A DNA stretch of 64,000 nucleotides from positions 62,001-126,000 of the forward strand of contig CAUGYD010000004.1 in assembly GCA_959603585.1 (NCBI GenBank), given 5' to 3'. The position numbers and the translations under genes were made by a program. This stretch comes from Scatosoma sp900555925. Lineage in GTDB: Bacteria > Bacillota > Clostridia > Christensenellales > Borkfalkiaceae. This document shows, piece by piece, positions 43,290 through 51,401 of this stretch (position 1 is its first letter; each line of letters starts with the position of its first letter). The notes below the pieces were generated by a model that was not told the origin of the DNA, searched no databases, and worked only from the letters and a program-made list of their open reading frames with translations.

Positions 43290-43888
43290 AAGTAGATATA
43301 TACAATCCGGAGAAGCGGTATAAAATTTTATACGCGGATCCGCCATGGTTTTACCGATGCGGGAATCGACGAGGAGCGGCGAAAAATCATTATCCGACAA
43401 TGACGTTTTCAGAGCTTGCGAAGCTGCCCGTTCCGGCATTGGCGGAAAGAGATGCGGTGTTGTTTATATGGGCTACATATCCGACGATAGAAGACGCCTT
43501 GCGGCTGTTCCCGGAGTGGGGCTTTGAGTATAAGACAATCGCGTTTCAGTGGATTAAGCTGAACCCGACAACGAACTTAAACGAATACCGAATCATGACG
43601 GCAGGGGAATTGTTGGAAAAGTCGTGCGCGTTAGGTTTGGGATATTGGACGCGGGGGAATACGGAGTGTTGTTTATTGGGAACGAAAGGACACCCGAAGC
43701 GTGAGAACGCGGGAATCAGTCAACTGATATTTTCCCCACGTAGGCGACATTCGGAGAAGCCTGCGGAAGTGCGGGAGAAAATCCGAAAACTTGTCGGGGG
43801 GGGGCAGCTATTGAGCTGTTCGCCAGAGAAGAAACAGACGGCTGGGATTGCTGGGGTAATGAAGTCTGAACGGACAAAGGAAGATTAA
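43286..43888 (+). pseudogene. MT-A70-family DNA adenine methyltransferase, frameshifted at a G9 tract
   Basis: Starts at GTG 43286. SAM-dependent N6-adenine methyltransferase of the MT-A70 class: catalytic ADPPW (~15-19), substrate-side strands VLFIWAT and the ECCLLGTKG strand, then RRRHSEKPAEVREKIRKLVGG. In a run of nine G (43796-43804) the frame slips and the predicted end becomes an unrelated 20-odd residues, stopping at 43888. With ten G the end would read IELFAREETDGWDCWGNEV and stop at 43867-43869, which is the conserved family C-terminus containing a SAM-binding segment. So the gene is OFF here by exactly one base. It is an orphan methyltransferase: no restriction endonuclease nearby. 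Confidence 0.88.
43796..43804 (+). repeat. G9 homopolymer inside methyltransferase gene
   Basis: Nine G after GTC and before CAG, the same flanks as the tract at 15318. One more G restores the methyltransferase frame. Confidence 0.95.
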
Positions 43889-43891
43889 AAA

Positions 43892-44977
43892 ATGGGAGCT
43901 ATGTCGATACCCGAAAACTTTACATACACGAAACGGTATTACGCGCATTTTGCTGAAATGGCAAAGGCAGGCTTTGCCGCGCTCGGGAAAGCGGTATTCG
44001 GGCGGATTTTCGGGGAATGCAGCTGGAAACAGACTTGCGAAGAAACATACCCGGAAATGGCAAAGGTATTAAATTGTTCCCGCTCCTCTGTCGCAAGGTG
44101 GATAAAAAGATTAAACGAAAAAGGCCTGATAAAACGTCTGAACGGGACGCGCTCGGAATATAAAACGGACGAGAGCGCCAAGGATTCGGACGGATTTATT
44201 ATCACGCCTTCCTTTTTCTATACTACGGAATTTACCTTCCGAAGCGGGAGAAGGTATCTTCGGCAAAATGAAACAGATATTGCGAGTTATATATTGAGTT
44301 GGAGCCTGAATCCGAAAACAAAGGGATATAAAGGCTCGATCGGGAATATAGCGCGAACGCTGGGAATATCGACGACTACGGTCTCGGAAGCGATAGAGGC
44401 ATTGACAGAAACGGGACTGATAAAACGGGAAGAAACGTCGGACACGTTGAACGGCGCGGCAATCTTCAAATATACGGCGGATAAAGATTTAGTGACGGCA
44501 GTCCGAAAGGCTTTCCGAAAAAGCGGGAAAGAGGAGAAGCTGCCGGAGAACGTGAGACGGATAAACGAAAAAGCGGAGCGCGAAAGCTACTACTCAAAGC
44601 TGAGAGCGGAAGCGGAACGGGAAGCGGAGAAACGCAGCCGCTCGTTGCGATTGGACGGGAAGTATGCGGCGGCGTTCCGGGAGCGCAGGAAGCTCGATGT
44701 TGCGGAAAGCAGGGAGACCAGCGAGGCGAAGCGGCGAGAGATAAAGAATCGTCGGGAAATTCTTTGGAACACCATCACGGATCGGGCGCGAGCGTTCGGG
44801 TTTTCCGAAACGGAGCTTTCAGAGTTGGGAGAAGTGTTGCCGAGATATAAATGTCGGAAATGTTCAGATACGGGAATAAAGCAGGACGGAACGTATTGCG
44901 ACTGTTACCCGGAATGGAGAAAGCGACTAAAAGATATAGACTTTACGGCGGGTGTAAAGTCTGGGCGAATTGGATAA
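43892..44977 (+). CDS. Replication-initiator-like protein with two winged helices and C-terminal zinc finger
   Basis: 361 residues. Winged helix 1 at ~50-85 (EMAKVLNCSRSSVARWIKRLNEKGLI) and winged helix 2 at ~145-180 (NIARTLGISTTTVSEAIEALTETGLI). A long charged coiled coil follows (~210-295). The end carries CRKCSDTGIKQDGTYCDC, a zinc-finger-like segment seen in helicase-loader proteins. This layout resembles DnaD-like or helicase-loading replication proteins of phages and plasmids. No RepA-type catalytic motif. Probably the element's replication protein (inference). Confidence 0.65.
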   Translation: MGAMSIPENFTYTKRYYAHFAEMAKAGFAALGKAVFGRIFGECSWKQTCEETYPEMAKVLNCSRSSVARWIKRLNEKGLIKRLNGTRSEYKTDESAKDSDGFIITPSFFYTTEFTFRSGRRYLRQNETDIASYILSWSLNPKTKGYKGSIGNIARTLGISTTTVSEAIEALTETGLIKREETSDTLNGAAIFKYTADKDLVTAVRKAFRKSGKEEKLPENVRRINEKAERESYYSKLRAEAEREAEKRSRSLRLDGKYAAAFRERRKLDVAESRETSEAKRREIKNRREILWNTITDRARAFGFSETELSELGEVLPRYKCRKCSDTGIKQDGTYCDCYPEWRKRLKDIDFTAGVKSGRIG

Positions 44978-45482
44978 AAAAATAAAAGCGTGGAGAAATC
45001 CGCGCTTATAGTCGTGAAAGAAAAGAGGTATTCCGCCCCCGAAGAAGGGACGGGATATTTTTTTATATCCCTACCCTCCGAAAATGAGATTTTTAAAGTT
45101 TCAAAATTGGAGGGTAAAATTTTCAAAGGTCTCAAAAATGGATAGTAAGGTGTCATTTTCGGATAGTAATATAATGATTATAACTTTTTTCTTATTTAAG
45201 AAAGAAAAGCGGCGGTGCCGGAACGGGAAGCACCACCGCGGGAAGGAGGGCGGAAGGATAGAAACGAGGAAGCCCGGCGGGCGGGCTTCCGGGATATGGA
45301 AGAAAGAAAACGGAAAGCCGGGGCGGCTTTCTCGGTGTTGGAACTTATCGGCGGGAGAACGGCCGCCACGGTGAAGCTGCCCGGGAAAGCGGATAAATAA
45401 CGAATCCCCCGCCCGTGCGCTCTGGATTAAAAGGGTGATTTATAAAGAAAAGCCCGCCCAAGTAGGCGGAAAAGGGGTTTTT
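44978..45482. other. Right-end noncoding region of the element
   Basis: No convincing gene. GGATAGTAA occurs twice, about 21 bp apart (near 45140 and 45161), after a stretch of repeated A/T-rich words. A hairpin GCGGCGGTGC/GCACCACCGC lies at about 45211-45240. A 34-codon frame at 45296 lacks a ribosome site. The region could hold an origin or control sites. Confidence 0.4.
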
Positions 45483-45505
45483 GATTTGGGGAAAATTGGG
45501 GAAAA
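45483..45505 (+). repeat. Right copy of 23-bp integrase arm-site-like repeat
   Basis: Identical to 28736-28758 and in the same orientation, 64 bp inside the right attachment core. Confidence 0.7.
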
Positions 45506-45535
45506 TAGTTAAATGTAAAACAAAAGACAATAAAA

Positions 45536-45564
45536 AACGGTCAAAAACCGCGTTTTTAACCGTT
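45536..45564 (-). terminator. Terminator behind the tRNA operon, supplied by the element
   Basis: 13-bp stem with one G-U pair (45536-45548 with 45552-45564), three-base loop, T-rich tail on the - strand (TTTTATTG). It lies five bases from the tRNA CCA end, within element DNA, so the element restores termination as well as the tRNA 3' half. Confidence 0.8.
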
Positions 45565-45568
45565 TTTT

Positions 45569-45615
45569 TGGTGCACCTTCAGGGACTCGAACCCTGGGCC
45601 CAATGATTAAGAGTC
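45569..45615 (-). repeat. attachment site attR within tRNA-Lys(CUU)
   Basis: 47 bp identical to 28602-28648. The identity ends inside the anticodon region of the tRNA, so the crossover lies between the anticodon loop and the CCA end. Confidence 0.93.
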
Positions 45616-45644
45616 ATTTGCTCTACCAACTGAGCTAAAGGTGC
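45569..45644 (-). tRNA. tRNA-Lys(CUU)
   Basis: Complete cloverleaf on the - strand: acceptor GCACCTT/AAGGTGC, D-arm GCTC..GAGC, anticodon stem AATGA/TCATT with loop CTCTTAA (anticodon CTT), T-loop TTCGAGT, encoded CCA. Bases 45569-45615 come from the element and are repeated at 28602-28648. Last gene of a six-tRNA operon. Confidence 0.97.
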
Positions 45645-45647
45645 ATA

Positions 45648-45723
45648 TGGTGGTCCATCCGAGTCTCGAACTCGGGACACCTTGATTAAAAATCAAGTGC
45701 TCTACCAACTGAGCTAATGGGCC
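45648..45723 (-). tRNA. tRNA-Lys(UUU)
   Basis: Anticodon stem CTTGA/TCAAG with loop TTTTTAA, T-loop TTCGAGA, CCA encoded. The acceptor halves GGCCCAT and ATGGACC leave a C-A mismatch at pair 3-70. Three bases separate it from the Lys(CUU) gene. Confidence 0.95.
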
Positions 45724-45758
45724 AACTATTGAAAAGAGCAAAACTCTAATAGTTTAAG

Positions 45759-45834
45759 TGGCTGGGGTGGCAAGATTTGAACTTACGAATGCCGGAATCA
45801 AAATCCGGTGCCTTAACCACTTGGCGACACCCCA
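45759..45834 (-). tRNA. tRNA-Gln(UUG)
   Basis: Acceptor TGGGGTG/CACCCCA, anticodon stem CCGGA/TCCGG with loop TTTTGAT (anticodon TTG), T-loop TTCAAAT, encoded GCCA. Confidence 0.95.
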
Positions 45835-45843
45835 ATAAATAAA

Positions 45844-45921
45844 TGGGGCGGGCGACAAGAATCGAACTTGCGACCTCCAGGGCCACAATCTGGCGCTCTA
45901 ACCAACTGAGCTACACCCGCC
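45844..45921 (-). tRNA. tRNA-His(GUG)
   Basis: Anticodon loop TTGTGGC (GTG). The 5' extra G faces the C before CCA, the identity pair of tRNA-His. The anticodon stem closes with an A-C pair. CCA encoded. Confidence 0.93.
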
Positions 45922-45928
45922 ATTTATT

Positions 45929-46005
45929 TGGTGCGCCTGAAGAGATTCGAACCCCTGACACACGGCTTAGAAGGCCGTTGCTCTATCCAACTGAGCTACA
46001 GGCGC
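45929..46005 (-). tRNA. tRNA-Arg(UCU)
   Basis: Acceptor GCGCCTG/CAGGCGC, anticodon stem ACGGC/GCCGT with loop CTTCTAA (anticodon TCT), T-loop TTCGAAT, CCA encoded. Confidence 0.97.
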
Positions 46006-46064
46006 ATACTTGATGCTTTGCCGATATCGGCAGATGATCTGCGCCCGGCACTCAAAAAGTTTAG

Positions 46065-46138
<74 letters not shown>

Positions 46139-46177
46139 ATTTTTTAAGTTTCGGTGCCATATCAACAACGCCTGTAT

Positions 46178-46206
46178 ATAATAGCACTATTAAGAAAAAT
46201 TGTCAA
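46178..46206 (-). promoter_or_regulatory. Promoter of the tRNA operon
   Basis: On the - strand TTGACA (46206-46201), 17-bp spacer, TATTAT (46183-46178), 40 bp before tRNA-Gly. Confidence 0.85.
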
Positions 46207-46331
46207 ATCTTTTTTCGCGCTTTTTTGCAAATTTTCGGAAAAAATTTTTAATCGAAAAAGATGTGATAAAATTCTCAAAAAATGTTAAAAACGAACTCAA
46301 AAAAAACACTTCGGATAATGCAAAACATTTG

Positions 46332-46361
46332 TTGTCTAAACCGCTCCATGTATGTTATAAT
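46332..46361 (+). promoter_or_regulatory. Promoter of the HAD phosphatase gene
   Basis: TTGTCT (46332-46337), 18-bp spacer, TATAAT (46356-46361), 38 bp before the start codon. Confidence 0.65.
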
Positions 46362-46398
46362 AGTAATATAAAGAAATACGGTCTGTTTCGAGGTGATT

Positions 46399-47223
46399 AT
46401 GAAAATACTTTATGTATCCGACTTAGACGGCACCTTGATTACCCGCAGAGAACGCATTTCCGAGTATAGTTTGAAACTGCTCGGTTCGCTAGTATCAGAG
46501 GGACTGCTCTTTACTTACGCGACGGCGCGTTCGCTGGCTTCGGCCGAAGCCGCGGTCGCGGGATTGAATCATTCTTTGCCCGTTATTGTGTATAACGGCG
46601 CTTTGATTATCAATCCGATTACGAAAGAGCCGTTATTTTCCTTAACCTTTTCCCAAGAGAAGAAAGAGAAACTCATCGAAGAACTCAATACTTTCGGAGT
46701 GTCTCCTGTCGTTCATGCACGGGAAGGCGGGGAAGACAAAATTTTTTGGGTTCGCGGTCGGGAATCCGAGGGACAGCTCCGTTATCTTTCCCGCAGAGTC
46801 GGAGATAAACGTTTAAATCCCGTGGGAAACGATAGGGAACTTGGCCGCGGAGATGTTTACTTTTTTGCGTGTAACGGTGCCTATGACAAAATGAAGCAGA
46901 TTCATGACGCTTTGGAAGAGAAAGGAGTATATAGTCTGATTTACCCCGAAGTTTATCGAAAGGATTATTGGCTGGAAATTTTACCGAAAGGTGCGACGAA
47001 GGCCAATGCGGTTGTGCGCTTAAAAGAGCTGCTCGGTTGCGATAAAGTAATTTGCTTCGGCGATTCCGCCAACGATTCGGAAATGTTCGACGTCTGCGAC
47101 GAAAAGTACGCGGTAAAAAACGCAGATGAATGGCTGAAAAAGAAGGCGACGGGCGTCGTCGGCTACTGTGAGGAGGACGGTGTAGCCAAGTGGCTGGCGG
47201 AATATGCCTTTATCGGGCGTTAA
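46399..47223 (+). CDS. HAD-superfamily phosphatase (Cof type)
   Basis: 274 residues. Motif I VSDLDGTL (nucleophile Asp ~8), motif II YATARSLA region, motif III lysine in LPKGATKANAV, motif IV FGDSANDSEMF. This is the Cof-type (IIB) HAD group that dephosphorylates sugar phosphates or flavin-type substrates. ATG 46399 with AGGTGA is preferred over GTG 46393. Confidence 0.9.
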   Translation: MKILYVSDLDGTLITRRERISEYSLKLLGSLVSEGLLFTYATARSLASAEAAVAGLNHSLPVIVYNGALIINPITKEPLFSLTFSQEKKEKLIEELNTFGVSPVVHAREGGEDKIFWVRGRESEGQLRYLSRRVGDKRLNPVGNDRELGRGDVYFFACNGAYDKMKQIHDALEEKGVYSLIYPEVYRKDYWLEILPKGATKANAVVRLKELLGCDKVICFGDSANDSEMFDVCDEKYAVKNADEWLKKKATGVVGYCEEDGVAKWLAEYAFIGR

Positions 47224-47231
47224 ACGCTTCT

Positions 47232-47531
47232 TCACACGACGAAGAATGTGGTGCCGGAGCGGAAAGCGATAACCCAAAGATAGACGTTCAGAACGCCCAA
47301 AATGGGCATTAAAATCATAAGGAAAAGACTTTTCAATCGGTATTTATAGATAAACATACAGATATAAATCGTAATTGCACCGCCGAGGAAGGCTGTCAGG
47401 ACAAGCCTTCCATCCGAGGACTTGTTCGGGTGTTCTTCGTCGTAATCGTCCTTCAATCCCTTGATGAGTAAAAAGGAATAAAAGTTGACTGCGAGGATAT
47501 ACGCGATGAAAAAGAGATACAGAATCAGCAT
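47232..47531 (-). CDS. Small membrane protein, DUF1294-like
   Basis: 99 residues with three hydrophobic helices. The segment SSDGRLVLTAFLGGAITIYICMF, then KYRLKSLFLMILMPILGV, follows the DUF1294 pattern (conserved Gly-Gly after a polar Arg). Function unknown. Convergent with the HAD gene (8 bp) and divergent from purH (51 bp). A short palindrome, CATACTTTCAGTATG (47529-47543), covers its start codon. Confidence 0.65.
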   Translation of the reverse strand: MLILYLFFIAYILAVNFYSFLLIKGLKDDYDEEHPNKSSDGRLVLTAFLGGAITIYICMFIYKYRLKSLFLMILMPILGVLNVYLWVIAFRSGTTFFVV

Positions 47532-47582
47532 ACTTTCAGTATGTTCCGTTTTTGCAAAAAATAAAAGAGGTATATATAAATT

Positions 47583-49127
47583 ATGACAATGAAGAAAAGA
47601 GCTTTGGTAAGTGTTTCGGATAAGACGGGCGTAGTGGATTTTTGCCGCGGGCTCAAAAAATGCGGTTATGAAATCATTTCTACGGGTGGAACGGCAAAGG
47701 CACTGACGGAAGCAGGAATTTCCGTTATCGGTATCAGCGACATTACGGGTTTTCCCGAATGTCTCGACGGGAGGGTAAAGACGTTGCATCCTGCAGTTCA
47801 TGCGGGACTTTTGGCCATGCGCTCCAATCCCGAACATATGGCTCAGCTCGAAAAGTTGGGGATTAATACAATCGATGTGGTCGTCGTCAACCTTTATCCC
47901 TTTAAGGCGACAATTTCCAAACCGGGCGTTTCGTTTGCGGAAGCCGTGGAGAATATCGACATCGGCGGCCCGACCATGATTCGCGCCGCAGCGAAAAATT
48001 ATCAGGACGTCGCAGTCGTCGTAGACCCTAAGGATTACGAAAAAGTACTTTCCGAGTTAGAGTCGGGCGGCGTTTCTTTGGAAACGAAGAAATACCTTCA
48101 ATATAAAGTGTTTGCGCATACGGCGGTATACGACAGCATGATTTCCAATTATCTCGCCGGACAGCTGGGGATTCGTTTCCCCGACAGCATTACGTTCGCC
48201 TATGAAAAGGCGCAGGATATGCGCTACGGCGAAAACCCTCATCAAGGCGCTTCCTATTATAACGAAGAATTTATTCGTGCGGGATCTTTGTCCAAGGCAA
48301 AACAGCTTTGGGGCAAGGAGCTTTCCTATAATAACATCAACGACGCGAACGGCGCTTTGGAGCTCGTGAAAGAATTCGACGAGCCGTGCGTGGTTGCCAG
48401 CAAGCACGCAAATCCCTGCGGAGTAGGCATCGGAGAGACGATTTACGACGCTTATATAAAAGCGTATGAATCCGACCCCGTTTCCGTGTTCGGCGGAATC
48501 CTCGCCATCAACGGCACTGTGGACGAAAAAACCGCGGCGGAAATCAATAAAATTTTCATAGAAATCGTCATTGCGGAACATTTTACGCCCGAAGCGCTGG
48601 CGATTTTGCAAACCAAAAAGAATATCCGCCTTTTGGAGCTGCCCGATATCCGCGTGCGCCGCGAAAAGAGCACTTACGATATGAAGAAAGTATACGGGGG
48701 ACTGCTGATTCAGGATTATGACGAGACACTGTATAACGAAGAAGATGTGAAAGTCGTCACGAAACGGGCGCCCACGAAAGAGGAGATGAAGGCGCTTCTG
48801 TTCAATTGGAAAGTCGTAAAATATACGAAATCCAATGCCATCGTCATCGGCAAGGAAGATAGAACGACGGGGATCGGCATGGGACAGACGAACCGCATCT
48901 GGGCGGCTCAGCAAGCGATTGAACATGCAGGGAAAGAAGCTAAGGGATCGGTTATGGCTTCCGATGCGTTTTTCCCGTTCCCCGATTGCGTGGAAGAGTG
49001 CGTCAAAGCGGGAATTACCGCGATTATTCAGCCGGGCGGGAGTATCCGCGATCAGTTGTCTGTCGACGCTTGCGATAAAGCGGGGATTGCGATGATTTTC
49101 GTGGGACAGCGCCATTTCAGACATTGA
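47583..49127 (+). CDS. purH: Bifunctional AICAR formyltransferase / IMP cyclohydrolase
   Basis: 514 residues, the last two steps of purine synthesis. The N-terminal MGS-like IMP cyclohydrolase domain is at ~1-190 (VSVSDKTGVVDF, ISTGGTAKAL, DGRVKTLHPAVHAG, NLYPF). The C-terminal formyltransferase domain carries MRYGENPHQGA, ASKHANPCGVG (catalytic Lys-His), and the end PGGSIRD…FVGQRHFRH. Usual full length. AGAGGT site. Stands alone rather than in a pur cluster. Confidence 0.98.
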   Translation: MTMKKRALVSVSDKTGVVDFCRGLKKCGYEIISTGGTAKALTEAGISVIGISDITGFPECLDGRVKTLHPAVHAGLLAMRSNPEHMAQLEKLGINTIDVVVVNLYPFKATISKPGVSFAEAVENIDIGGPTMIRAAAKNYQDVAVVVDPKDYEKVLSELESGGVSLETKKYLQYKVFAHTAVYDSMISNYLAGQLGIRFPDSITFAYEKAQDMRYGENPHQGASYYNEEFIRAGSLSKAKQLWGKELSYNNINDANGALELVKEFDEPCVVASKHANPCGVGIGETIYDAYIKAYESDPVSVFGGILAINGTVDEKTAAEINKIFIEIVIAEHFTPEALAILQTKKNIRLLELPDIRVRREKSTYDMKKVYGGLLIQDYDETLYNEEDVKVVTKRAPTKEEMKALLFNWKVVKYTKSNAIVIGKEDRTTGIGMGQTNRIWAAQQAIEHAGKEAKGSVMASDAFFPFPDCVEECVKAGITAIIQPGGSIRDQLSVDACDKAGIAMIFVGQRHFRH

Positions 49128-49146
49128 TGTGAGGAGAAAATAAGAG

Positions 49147-49917
49147 ATGGAATTTTTCCTTACGCTGACTTTTTTGTTTGCGGTCGGCGCGCTGTGCGGC
49201 TGGGTAATAGAATTGTTTTTCCGCCGTCTGAACAGCAAAAAGTGGATTAATCCCGGTTTTTTACACGGACCATATCTCCCCTTATATGGTTTCGGACTCG
49301 TTTTTCTGTTTTTGATTGCCCGTATACCGCTCGACGGAATTTCTCCTGTATGGCTTCGCTATGCGGTTACATTGGCGGTCATCTGTGTGGTAATGACGCT
49401 CATCGAATACCTGGCGGGCTTGATTTTTATCAAAGGCATGGGGATTAAACTTTGGGATTATTCCGGACGGCCCGGAAATATTCAAGGGATTATCTGTCCG
49501 TTATTTTCCTTGATTTGGACAATTATCGGCGGCGGATATGTGTTTTTCCTCGATCCGTTGATTACCCGAATGGTGGGGTGGTTCACGAATAATATTTACT
49601 ATTCCTTCTTTGTCGGAATATTTTTCGGCCTGTTTTTTTGGGATTTGGCGTCTACGTTAAAATTATCCGCAAAAATCAGAAAATTTGCGAAAGAGAATCG
49701 CATCGCCGTGCGATACGAAGAATTGAAACTGACGATTAAGAGCTATCTCGATACAGAAAAATTGAAGAGCAGTTTCCTTAATCCTTTCAAGGCCTCCAAA
49801 GAAGCAATTAAGAAATCTTTTGAAAAGTATATGGAAAACTTCCGCAACGGTATTTATAGTCCGAAACGAAAAAAGAAAAATAAGTCAGAGGACGAAGACG
49901 AGGAAAAGAAAAATTAA
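49147..49917 (+). CDS. CmpB-like membrane protein (putative ABC permease family)
   Basis: 256 residues with about five helices. The start GALCGWVIELFFRRLNSKKWINPGFLHGPYLPLYG is the hallmark of the putative ABC transporter permease (PF06541-type) family common in Clostridia; a matching GLKLWDYSGRPGNIQG-like stretch follows. The C-terminus is a long lysine/glutamate-rich tail. No ABC ATPase nearby, so a transport role is only nominal. 19 bp after purH. Confidence 0.8.
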   Translation: MEFFLTLTFLFAVGALCGWVIELFFRRLNSKKWINPGFLHGPYLPLYGFGLVFLFLIARIPLDGISPVWLRYAVTLAVICVVMTLIEYLAGLIFIKGMGIKLWDYSGRPGNIQGIICPLFSLIWTIIGGGYVFFLDPLITRMVGWFTNNIYYSFFVGIFFGLFFWDLASTLKLSAKIRKFAKENRIAVRYEELKLTIKSYLDTEKLKSSFLNPFKASKEAIKKSFEKYMENFRNGIYSPKRKKKNKSEDEDEEKKN

Positions 49918-49923
49918 AATTAA

Positions 49924-49955
49924 AAAACCGGCAGGGCTATGAGCCTGCCGGTTTT
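49924..49955. terminator. Bidirectional terminator
   Basis: Perfect 12-bp stem (49924-49935 with 49944-49955), with A-run before and T-run after. It lies between convergent genes. Confidence 0.85.
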
Positions 49956-50076
49956 CACATAATCACAACAATGATAAAATAAGCAAAAGGAAACCGTCCT
50001 TCCCTAAAATCGGCTTTGGCCGTTTTTACGAATAGACCGGGAAGCGACGAAAAAATAGCAGAAAAAGGAACGGACT

Positions 50077-50355
50077 TTATTTTTCCGCAGCCGCCGCAGT
50101 TGCGGCCGCCCTTTCCGCCTTATATTCGGCAATCGCCTTGGACAGTTGGTCGGGACAGGACGTGCCGTTTCTGCAACGAATCCCCGCGAGCAGGTTTTCG
50201 ATTTCGTCGATTTTTTTCCCCTCGACAAGGCGGGCGATCCCTTGAAGATTGCCGCCGCAGCCGCCGATAAAGCGCACATTATGAAGTTTGTCTTCGGCGT
50301 CGACGTCGAAGAGGATTTGTCTCGAACAGGTTCCTTTCGTGGAATAAGTAAACAT
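50077..50355 (-). CDS. TSCPD-domain protein (TIGR03905 type)
   Basis: 92 residues. FTYSTKGTCSRQILFDVD, IGGCGGNLQGIARLVEG, then the name-giving TSCPDQLSKAIAEY. Small clostridial family related to the C-terminal domain of vitamin B12-type ribonucleotide reductases; conserved cysteines suggest metal binding. Start ATG 50355 behind GAGGTGA. Confidence 0.9.
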   Translation of the reverse strand: MFTYSTKGTCSRQILFDVDAEDKLHNVRFIGGCGGNLQGIARLVEGKKIDEIENLLAGIRCRNGTSCPDQLSKAIAEYKAERAAATAAAAEK

Positions 50356-50384
50356 AGTTTGGTCACCTCGATGATAAGTTGAGC

Positions 50385-50909
50385 TCAATCTACCAATGTT
50401 TCATAAATGGCGGAATAGAGTTCAGATGCTTTGCTTTCCCAATTTTTATAGATATTCTGCGCGGTTTTTTTGTCGGGTACGACAAATTTCAATTCCAGCA
50501 TAGGCTGAACGGGTGCGATAATTTTGAGAAATACCGTATAAGTTCCGTCTTTGTTTTGATAATAATCCGCCTTGCACTCCTGGCGGTTTCTGAGTTTTCC
50601 GCTGTTTTTCTTTACGAAAGCGGAAATTTCTTCGCGGATACTTTTGGGAATATTGATATAGAAGTTATTGAGGCTTTCCCGCCCGTCGGTAGTAATGGTA
50701 TAGAGCGGTTCCTCGTCGGAAGAGAGACGGCAGATAAAACCGTCCTCTAAAAGTTTGGGAAGCAGTTCCATGCAGTCCATATAATTTAGCCAATTATTGC
50801 TGGTCGTGCACATTTCGACGATCGTGCGCTCGGAAAGGGCACTTTCCATCTTATCGAAAACGAAAAGAACGATTAATTTGTTTACGGATGTCTCGCCCTG
50901 TATCTGCAT
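50385..50909 (-). CDS. DUF4364-family protein
   Basis: 174 residues. NKLIVLFVFDKMESALSERTIVE and an NNWLNYMDCMELLPKLLEDGFI winged-helix-like start, then a beta-rich end, as in DUF4364 proteins of Clostridia. Predicted small DNA-binding regulator; targets unknown. Confidence 0.85.
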   Translation of the reverse strand: MQIQGETSVNKLIVLFVFDKMESALSERTIVEMCTTSNNWLNYMDCMELLPKLLEDGFICRLSSDEEPLYTITTDGRESLNNFYINIPKSIREEISAFVKKNSGKLRNRQECKADYYQNKDGTYTVFLKIIAPVQPMLELKFVVPDKKTAQNIYKNWESKASELYSAIYETLVD

Positions 50910-51005
50910 TGGTAAAAGCTCCTCAAACGGTCGGAAAAAAGACCGAAAATATTTTCGGCCGAACGAAACCGCCCTTTGGCGGTCGTCATTTTTGAATATG
51001 CCGGA

Positions 51006-51233
51006 TTATGCGGCAAATTTTTTCAGTTTCTCTAAAAGATCCGCGCAATCGTCGGAATAAATTTCTACCGTGAGAGGCTGGGACAGATCGAGCGAGAAGA
51101 TACCGAGGATAGACTTTGCATCTACGACATATTTTCCGCTTTTCAAAAGAATTTCATAAGAACAGTCTTGGGTAATAGAAACGAACTCTTTGACTTTTTG
51201 GGCCATTTCGAGAGAAATTTTTACGGATTTCAT
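51006..51233 (-). CDS. HPr-like protein lacking the phosphocarrier histidine
   Basis: 75 residues with the HPr fold pattern: VKISLEMAQKVKEFV, then VVDAKSILGIFSLDLSQPLTVEIY. The serine of the KSIxG loop (the HPrK/P target, Ser-46 in HPr) is present. The GLHARPA loop with His-15 is replaced by LEMAQKV, so it cannot carry PTS phosphate. This is the Crh situation: a regulatory rather than catalytic protein, possibly in carbon catabolite control. Confidence 0.8.
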   Translation of the reverse strand: MKSVKISLEMAQKVKEFVSITQDCSYEILLKSGKYVVDAKSILGIFSLDLSQPLTVEIYSDDCADLLEKLKKFAA

Positions 51234-51401
51234 TTGGATTTTTACCTCCGATAATTTTGATTGTCTATATTATACATAAAATTGCAAGTAAAATCAAGAT
51301 ATTTTCGGAAAATTTCTTTAATATTTTTTGTTTTTGTGCTATAATGACAATATAGGCAACAAAACCTATAAACTTTAACTAAACGCCAGGGAGATAAAAA
51401 A

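Larger units (their letters stand above)
28602..45615. mobile_element. 17 kb integrative element in tRNA-Lys(CUU)
   Basis: Bounded by the 47-bp direct repeats 28602-28648 and 45569-45615. The integrase lies next to the left end, and 23-bp repeats lie just inside both ends. It carries a leftward integrase-BRO-membrane protein-repressor block and a rightward block of structural-looking, regulatory, methyltransferase and replication-like genes. I see no relaxase, capsid, portal, terminase or typical type IV secretion genes. Possible identities: an integrative plasmid-like element, a satellite, or a filamentous-virus-like element. Confidence 0.88.

Noticed and set aside
45084..45400. Overlapping 61- to 96-codon frames near the right end of the element
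   Set aside because: No ribosome sites and low-complexity content; not supported as genes.
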